A DNA stretch of 10,662 bases from JAAFJU01 sp043764895 (GTDB lineage Bacteria > Cyanobacteriota > Cyanobacteriia > Leptolyngbyales > Leptolyngbyaceae): the NCBI GenBank assembly GCA_043764895.1, contig JAYUJY010000284.1:1-10662 (forward strand). Direction: 5' to 3'. Below, one piece after another: positions 6,933-10,662 of the stretch; position 1 is the stretch's first letter; each line of letters starts with the position of its first letter. The position numbers and the translations under genes are program-made. Below the pieces are notes generated by a model that saw only the letters and a program-made list of their open reading frames with translations, did no database searches and was not told where the DNA came from.

Positions 6933-7372
6933 GTCACACCGAGCCAACTCTGCACGTAGGTCTTAAAATCTTCGGCAAACTGATCTCGACTCGTAAAGCG
7001 ATCGCTCTTCTCTGCGCGGTGAGTTTCATTTAGCATCCAACCATAGTCGCTGCTAAGGCGAAGGTTATTGCCCCAATCGCCGATCGACACGATCAGACGG
7101 TTGAAGGGTGAGTTGTCTACATCCGTGATTTTGAAAACGTAGTTGTAGGTATTTTGGGTCGCGGAAGCAACGGTGGAGGACTGGCCGAAGCGCTCCTTAA
7201 GGATAGACCCGACTTGATGTGCGAGTTCAGGGTTCTCAATATCGCCTAAGGGCTTAATGGCCAAGGTCAGCTCAAAATAAAACTCTTCAACTGGGACAAA
7301 CGTTAACTGCATGATCCATCTCACCCGTAAATTCACCGTCTTAGATGTTCATTATCCGATCGTTTAGGACGT
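6919..7372. repeat. 16-bp direct repeats flanking the 128-aa gene
   Basis: CGATCGTTTAGAACGT (6919-6934) and CGATCGTTTAGGACGT (7357-7372) differ at one base and stand on either side of the small minus-strand gene. The second copy is part of a tandem pair of CGTTTARGA units (7361-7369, 7370-7378). The entry spans both copies. They may be binding sites or the scar of a small insertion; neither can be shown here. Confidence 0.45.
6926..7312 (-). CDS. small protein of unknown function, 128 aa
   Basis: I do not recognise the family. From the ATG at 7312 the protein begins MQLTFVPVEEFYFELTLAIK and alternates predicted strands (FYFELTLAI, YNYVFKITDV, FNRLIVSIGD) with two helices (ELAHQVGSILKERF and QFAEDFKTYVQSWL), like a small alpha-beta domain; it has no signal peptide, membrane span or obvious catalytic motif. 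The start at 7312 is chosen because GGTGA stands eight bases upstream; the frame is open to a further start at 7336, adding MNLRVRWI. It lies 101 bases downstream of the CAP-domain gene on the same strand and could share its transcript, although a GATAAT (complement of 7351-7356) would allow its own promoter. Codon use resembles its neighbours and the reading frame is clean, so I think it is a real gene. Confidence 0.72.
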   Translation of the reverse strand: MQLTFVPVEEFYFELTLAIKPLGDIENPELAHQVGSILKERFGQSSTVASATQNTYNYVFKITDVDNSPFNRLIVSIGDWGNNLRLSSDYGWMLNETHRAEKSDRFTSRDQFAEDFKTYVQSWLGVTF

Positions 7373-7413
7373 TTAAGACGGCGAGTTATATCAGGGATTA
7401 TTTGAGACGGGAT

Positions 7414-8064
7414 TTAGAATGCCTTCTGTCCCATGTAGTTCCCAGGAGCACTGTAGCGGCACACGAGGAGGTCATTTCCGCCAGCCGTGGCAGCAGCGCA
7501 GCCAACTTCAGTGGTGTTGCGCCAGACAATTTGGGTGTAATGGCCCACGTCCGACCAATTCCCGGTGGTGCTGATATTTGGGAAGACGCCCGGTTTGTAG
7601 TACTTCTTCTCTTCGCCCCAGCTATCGACCATGGTTTGCTGACTGAAGTAGCCCGCGCTGCCCATCCAGAGGTTTTCACCTTCGCCGCTACCGGAGCTGT
7701 GCTGAAGAGTTTTACCCCCGCGTGCGGCGAGATTGTTGGCCCAGCCTTGAGCATTGCTGGCCAGACGATCGGACCATTTCAAAGCAGGTACGCCGACTTG
7801 CGATCGATAGAAGTTGTGACGATCGAGCAAGGTTTTTGCTGTGCTGCTGGGGGCTGTGCTGCTGGGGGTTGGGTTAGGTGTTGGGCTAGTGCTGGGGGGC
7901 GTTGGGCTAGGGACAGGTTTAGGAATAGGGCGAGAGACCCGGCGTCTAAATAAGATCGGGGCTGCTTCAGCAGCTTGACTCTGGACTAGGGCGATCGTGG
8001 CGATAGGTGCTCCTACGACAGCCGTGGTTAAGAGTGCGATCGTCAGGCGGTTGAGTGCTTTCAT
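7414..8064 (-). CDS. secreted CAP/SCP-domain (PR-1-like) protein, 216 aa
   Basis: An N-terminal signal peptide is clear: K2 and R6, a hydrophobic core (LTIALLTTAVVGAP), and an AEA-A cleavage site near residue 35. A short basic stretch (RRRVSRP) and a Pro/Ser/Thr linker (48-77) lead to a CAP domain (78-216). Its motifs are HNFYRSQVGVPALKWS (83-98), H122 in LQHSS, GENLW (129-133), W149 with E152, GHYTQIVWRNTTEVGCA (174-190) and the terminal YSAPGNYMGQ (204-213). H122, E130, E152 and H175 can supply the four residues of the CAP cavity, and C189 and C202 are placed for a disulfide. Bacterial CAP proteins are exported and have poorly known functions, so the role outside the cytoplasm is open. The ATG at 8064 is fixed by the signal peptide. 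The linker DNA contains a 15-base repeat (7838-7867) encoding SSTAP-like units. Confidence 0.93.
   Translation of the reverse strand: MKALNRLTIALLTTAVVGAPIATIALVQSQAAEAAPILFRRRVSRPIPKPVPSPTPPSTSPTPNPTPSSTAPSSTAKTLLDRHNFYRSQVGVPALKWSDRLASNAQGWANNLAARGGKTLQHSSGSGEGENLWMGSAGYFSQQTMVDSWGEEKKYYKPGVFPNISTTGNWSDVGHYTQIVWRNTTEVGCAAATAGGNDLLVCRYSAPGNYMGQKAF
7838..7868 (-). repeat. 15-bp tandem repeat in the CAP-protein linker
   Basis: GCTGTGCTGCTGGGG is repeated in register at 7838 and 7853 on the plus strand, encoding five-residue Ser/Thr/Ala/Pro units of the linker. Such in-frame repeats let the linker change length without disrupting the gene. Confidence 0.7.
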
Positions 8065-8429
8065 GAAAAGTCCGGGTATGGGTCAGGGTCTCCAAAGGCT
8101 GAGTCGTTGATGCATCAGGGTAAGGTACACAACGTAGCCAATCTCCAGGACTCCTAGACGCCGATCGGGCTGAAAAGTTCCTCTGAGCGAAAAGATCTTA
8201 CTTGCGAGGGCGTGATCTCGCTGGTGGATTGTGCCGAATGGCGGATTCTTTAGGAGAGAACGATCGGGTTCGTAACGCTCTTGTAATGTAAATCAGGATG
8301 AATGTTGAAGAACTACCGAGATTTTTTAGCTTTCCAAATGGTTTTGTTTACAATCTGTATAGGAACATCGCTTTAGTAATTCCGTACTAAATCCATTGTT
8401 TATATACTTTATTCACTAGCACCTCTCTT
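8065..8429. other. 365-bp intergenic region between divergent CAP and ndhD genes
   Basis: No credible gene on either strand. The half near the CAP gene is of average composition and holds the perfect palindrome TGATGCATCA (8108-8117). The half near ndhD (about 8280-8430) is distinctly AT-rich, as expected for a promoter and leader. TATACT (8403-8408) is a good -10 box but has no good -35 at the right distance; TTTACA (8347-8352) is a good -35 without a convincing partner. No AGGAGG-like ribosome site precedes the ndhD ATG. Confidence 0.6.
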
Positions 8430-10043
8430 ATGTTGACAGCTACCTTTCCTTGGCTGACGACGATCATCCTCTTCCCGATCGTAGCCGCATTGTTTATTCC
8501 ATTTATTCCAGATAAAGACGGCAAAACGGTCCGTTGGTATGCATTGACCGTTGGGCTAATCAATTTTCTGCTGACGGTGACGGCGTTTTGTACGGCCTAT
8601 GACTTTAAGGATCCGGGGATGCAGCTTTTTGAGAGCTATGCCTGGGTGCCGCAGCTTGATCTGAACTGGTCGGTGGGCGCGGATGGCATTTCCATGCCGT
8701 TGATTTTGTTGACCAGCTTCATTAGTTCGCTGGCGATTTTGGCGTCGTGGCCTGTGACTTTTAAGTCGAAGTTGTTTTACTTTCTGCTGTTGGTGATGTA
8801 CGGCGGGCAGATCATGGTGTTTGCCGTCCAAGATATGTTGCTATTTTTCCTGGCGTGGGAGCTGGAGCTGATTCCGGTTTATCTGATGCTATCGATTTGG
8901 GGCGGGAAGAAGCGGCTCTATGCGGCGACGAAGTTTATTCTCTACACGGCAGGCGGATCGCTCTTTATTTTAGTGGGCGCATTGGCGTTGGCTTTTTATG
9001 GGGATCACGTCACGTTTGACATGCGATCGTTGATGGCGAAGGATCTCCCGGTGTCGTTCCAGCTCTGGATTTATGCGGCGTTTTTGATTGCTTACGGGGT
9101 GAAGCTGCCGATTATTCCGCTGCATACGTGGCTGCCGGATGCCCATGGTGAAGCGACCGCTCCGGTGCATATGTTGCTGGCGGGGATCTTGTTGAAGATG
9201 GGGGGCTATGCGCTGATTCGCATGAATGTGGAGATGCTTCCGGCGGCTCATGCGGTCTTTGCGCCTGCTTTAGTGATTTTGGGCGTGATTAATATTATTT
9301 ACGCAGCCCTCACGTCGTTTGCTCAACGAAATCTGAAACGTAAGATTGCCTATTCGTCAATTTCGCACATGGGATTTGTGTTAATTGGCATCTCGTCGTT
9401 TACCGATCTCGGCATGAGCGGTGCGGTGTTGCAAATGGTGTCTCACGGGCTGATTGGGGCGAGTTTGTTTTTTCTTGTGGGCGCAACCTACGATCGGACC
9501 CATACCCTCATGTTGGATGAAATGGGCGGGATAGGTCGATCGATGCCTCGGATTTTCTCCATGTTTACGGCTTGTTCGATGGCGTCGTTGGCGTTACCGG
9601 GGATGAGCGGTTTTGCGGCGGAACTGATGGTTTTTGTAGGCTTTGCAACGAGCGATGCGTTCTCGTTGACGTTCCGAGTGGTGATGGTGGTGTTGGCGGC
9701 GATCGGGGTAATTTTGACTCCGGTGTATTTGCTGTCGATGCTGCGGGAGATTTTCTACGGGCCTGAGAATAAGGAACTCACGTCTAAGGAGGCGCTGATT
9801 GATGCAGAGCCGCGTGAATTGTTTATTGTGGGTTGTTTGCTGGTGCCTATTGTGGCGATCGGCTTTTATCCGAAGTTATTGACCCAAGTCTATGACTCGA
9901 AGACGATGCAACTCACGGCACGGCTCCGTGAAAATATGCCGACTTTGGCGCAGTCGAGGGTCGAGGATGTGGTGATGCATTGGCCAATGGGCAGTAATCA
10001 GATGTCTTCGTCTGATGTGAAGCCATCTCCGGTCTTGCGATAG
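8430..10043 (+). CDS. ndhD: NAD(P)H-quinone oxidoreductase subunit 4 (NdhD), D1/D2-type
   Basis: One of the antiporter-like proton-pumping subunits of cyanobacterial NDH-1, in the thylakoid membrane, serving respiration and cyclic electron flow around photosystem I. The 537-aa product is full length with about fourteen hydrophobic helices. Residues match the key sites of E. coli NuoM: E144 in LAWELELIPVYLM, K225 in YGVKLPIIPLHTWLPDAHGE, K256 in ILLKMGGYALIRMN, H339 in MVSHGLIGAS and E398 in GFAAELMVF. The N-terminal IPDKDGKTVRWYAL segment and the VPQLDLNWSVGADGISMP loop (73-90) are typical of cyanobacterial and plastid NdhD. I favour the D1/D2 group over the CO2-uptake D3/D4 forms, because no ndhF3 or cup gene is nearby and from the family look, but cannot decide between D1 and D2. 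It stands alone, with no other ndh gene within the window. No strong ribosome site precedes the ATG, which is set by homology. Confidence 0.97.
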   Translation: MLTATFPWLTTIILFPIVAALFIPFIPDKDGKTVRWYALTVGLINFLLTVTAFCTAYDFKDPGMQLFESYAWVPQLDLNWSVGADGISMPLILLTSFISSLAILASWPVTFKSKLFYFLLLVMYGGQIMVFAVQDMLLFFLAWELELIPVYLMLSIWGGKKRLYAATKFILYTAGGSLFILVGALALAFYGDHVTFDMRSLMAKDLPVSFQLWIYAAFLIAYGVKLPIIPLHTWLPDAHGEATAPVHMLLAGILLKMGGYALIRMNVEMLPAAHAVFAPALVILGVINIIYAALTSFAQRNLKRKIAYSSISHMGFVLIGISSFTDLGMSGAVLQMVSHGLIGASLFFLVGATYDRTHTLMLDEMGGIGRSMPRIFSMFTACSMASLALPGMSGFAAELMVFVGFATSDAFSLTFRVVMVVLAAIGVILTPVYLLSMLREIFYGPENKELTSKEALIDAEPRELFIVGCLLVPIVAIGFYPKLLTQVYDSKTMQLTARLRENMPTLAQSRVEDVVMHWPMGSNQMSSSDVKPSPVLR

Positions 10044-10056
10044 ACGGGATTTGGAA

Positions 10057-10134
10057 AGCCCCTAGCCCCCAATTCTGGGGGGACATGAGTTTCCGAAGCT
10101 CCTAGAATTCGGGTTGGGGGACTTTTCAGGGGAT
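10057..10134. repeat. dispersed palindromic repeat (CCCCTAGCCCCCAATTCTGG type)
   Basis: The left arm AGCCCCTAGCCCCCAATTCT pairs imperfectly with the right arm at 10101-10134 (CCTAGAATT, then TTGGGGGACTTTTCAGGGGA), with bulges CGGG and TTTT; about 20 bases of loop separate them. This is the look of the C-run/G-run intergenic repeats scattered through many cyanobacterial genomes. It begins 13 bases after the ndhD stop and is followed by ATTATTTTATT, so it may also serve as a terminator for ndhD. A MITE-like origin is an inference. Confidence 0.7.
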
Positions 10135-10177
10135 TATTTTATTCAAGTGCCTAGACCCATTACCGAAGTCGCCACTG

Positions 10178-10662
10178 ATGTTTATTAATCCCAAGACGGA
10201 TTTTGCGTTTAAGAAGATCTTTGGCTCTAAACATAGCCATGATATTTTGATCAGCTTTCTAAATGGAATTTTATATCAGGGCAAAGCGACGATCGTTAGC
10301 CTAATTATTTTAGATCCTTACCAAGCGCCACGTATTAAGGGGATGAAGGACTCCTTCCTCGATATTAAAGCGACCCTATCTAGTGGCCAAATGGTCATTA
10401 TTGAAATGCAAGTGTTAAACATTTTAGGATTTGAAAAACGGATTTTGTATAATGCTGCAAAGGCGTATTCGACGCAATTGAGCGTGGGTGACGATTACAC
10501 CTTACTGAATCCGATCATTGCCCTAACGATTACAGATTTTGAGATGTTTCCGAATAGCCTAAAAGTTATCTCATCCTACGCGCTCCGAGAGAAAGAGGAA
10601 TTCACAACTTATAGTGATGATATTGAATTAGTGTTTGTGGAGTTGCCGAAGTTTAGAAAAAC
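10178..10662 (+). CDS. Rpn-family PD-(D/E)XK nuclease / putative transposase, 5' part
   Basis: The frame from ATG 10178 is open to the window edge (161 complete codons), so the 3' end is missing. The N-terminus MFINPKTDFAFKKIFG is the signature of the Rpn/PD-(D/E)XK transposase-like family (PF12784 type), followed by DILISFLN, LDPYQAPRIKGMKDSFLDIKA and VIIEMQVLNILGFEKRILYN. The nuclease core is D62 with E76-x-Q78, Gln replacing the usual Lys as is common in this family, and the YNAAKAYSTQLSVGDDYTLLNPIIALTITDF block (91-121) is also typical. Studied Rpn proteins of E. coli promote RecA-independent recombination and cut DNA, and members have been linked to phage defence; activity here is inferred. 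Full-length relatives are near 250-320 aa. The gene follows a palindromic repeat, a usual setting for mobile genes. No strong ribosome site is seen before the ATG. Confidence 0.9.
   Translation, partial: MFINPKTDFAFKKIFGSKHSHDILISFLNGILYQGKATIVSLIILDPYQAPRIKGMKDSFLDIKATLSSGQMVIIEMQVLNILGFEKRILYNAAKAYSTQLSVGDDYTLLNPIIALTITDFEMFPNSLKVISSYALREKEEFTTYSDDIELVFVELPKFRK

Noticed and set aside
7345..7953. 202-codon plus-strand open frame
   Set aside because: It lies opposite the CAP-domain gene, which has a signal peptide and all family motifs; the plus frame shows no family features.
8260..8300. NtcA-type site (GTA-N8-TAC) before ndhD
   Set aside because: GTA occurs twice (GTAACGCTCTTGTAATG) but no TAC stands at the required spacing.
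10178..10662. Complete insertion sequence
   Set aside because: No terminal inverted repeats or target duplication can be shown because the gene runs off the window, and Rpn genes usually lack classical IS ends.

Overview
The window looks like chromosomal DNA from a cyanobacterium, probably a filamentous or otherwise repeat-rich one. The evidence is the HIP1 octamer GCGATCGC (at least six copies: 89, 1538, 3311, 5210, 6295, 6998) with many partial CGATCG copies, an ndhD gene of cyanobacterial type (NDH-1 subunit 4), a PIN-PhoH ATPase, a nucleotide-carrier-like membrane protein with HEAT repeats, and a CCCCTAGCCCCCAATTCTGG-type intergenic palindrome next to an Rpn-family nuclease gene. I cannot name the genus.

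Layout. 57-617 (-): conserved-looking protein of unknown function, divergent from 758-2083 (+), a PIN-PhoH ATPase/ribonuclease-like protein. 2080-2730 (+) overlaps the PIN-PhoH gene by the four bases ATGA and encodes a small PD-(D/E)XK nuclease-fold protein. 2903-6229 (+) encodes a very large membrane protein: a 12-helix nucleotide-transporter-like domain followed by HEAT-type helical repeats. 6394-6897 (+) encodes a stand-alone cyclic-nucleotide-binding domain with a C-terminal coiled coil and no DNA-binding domain. On the minus strand, 8064-7414 encodes a secreted CAP/SCP (PR-1-like) protein and 7312-6926 a small protein of unknown function. After a 365-base intergenic region, 8430-10043 (+) encodes NdhD. 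A 78-base palindromic repeat follows, then the start of an Rpn-family PD-(D/E)XK nuclease/transposase-like gene that runs off the window end.

How the genes may work together. Two pairings deserve attention. The PIN-PhoH protein and the PD-(D/E)XK protein are translationally coupled, which suggests a joint nucleic-acid-processing role. The transporter/HEAT protein and the cNMP-binding protein follow one another on the same strand; as I recall, related proteins in other bacteria carry all three modules in one chain, so these two genes may be a split version of one cNMP-responsive membrane system. NdhD belongs to respiratory/cyclic electron transport in the thylakoid membrane and stands apart from the rest. 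No tRNA, rRNA, CRISPR array or complete insertion sequence was seen.
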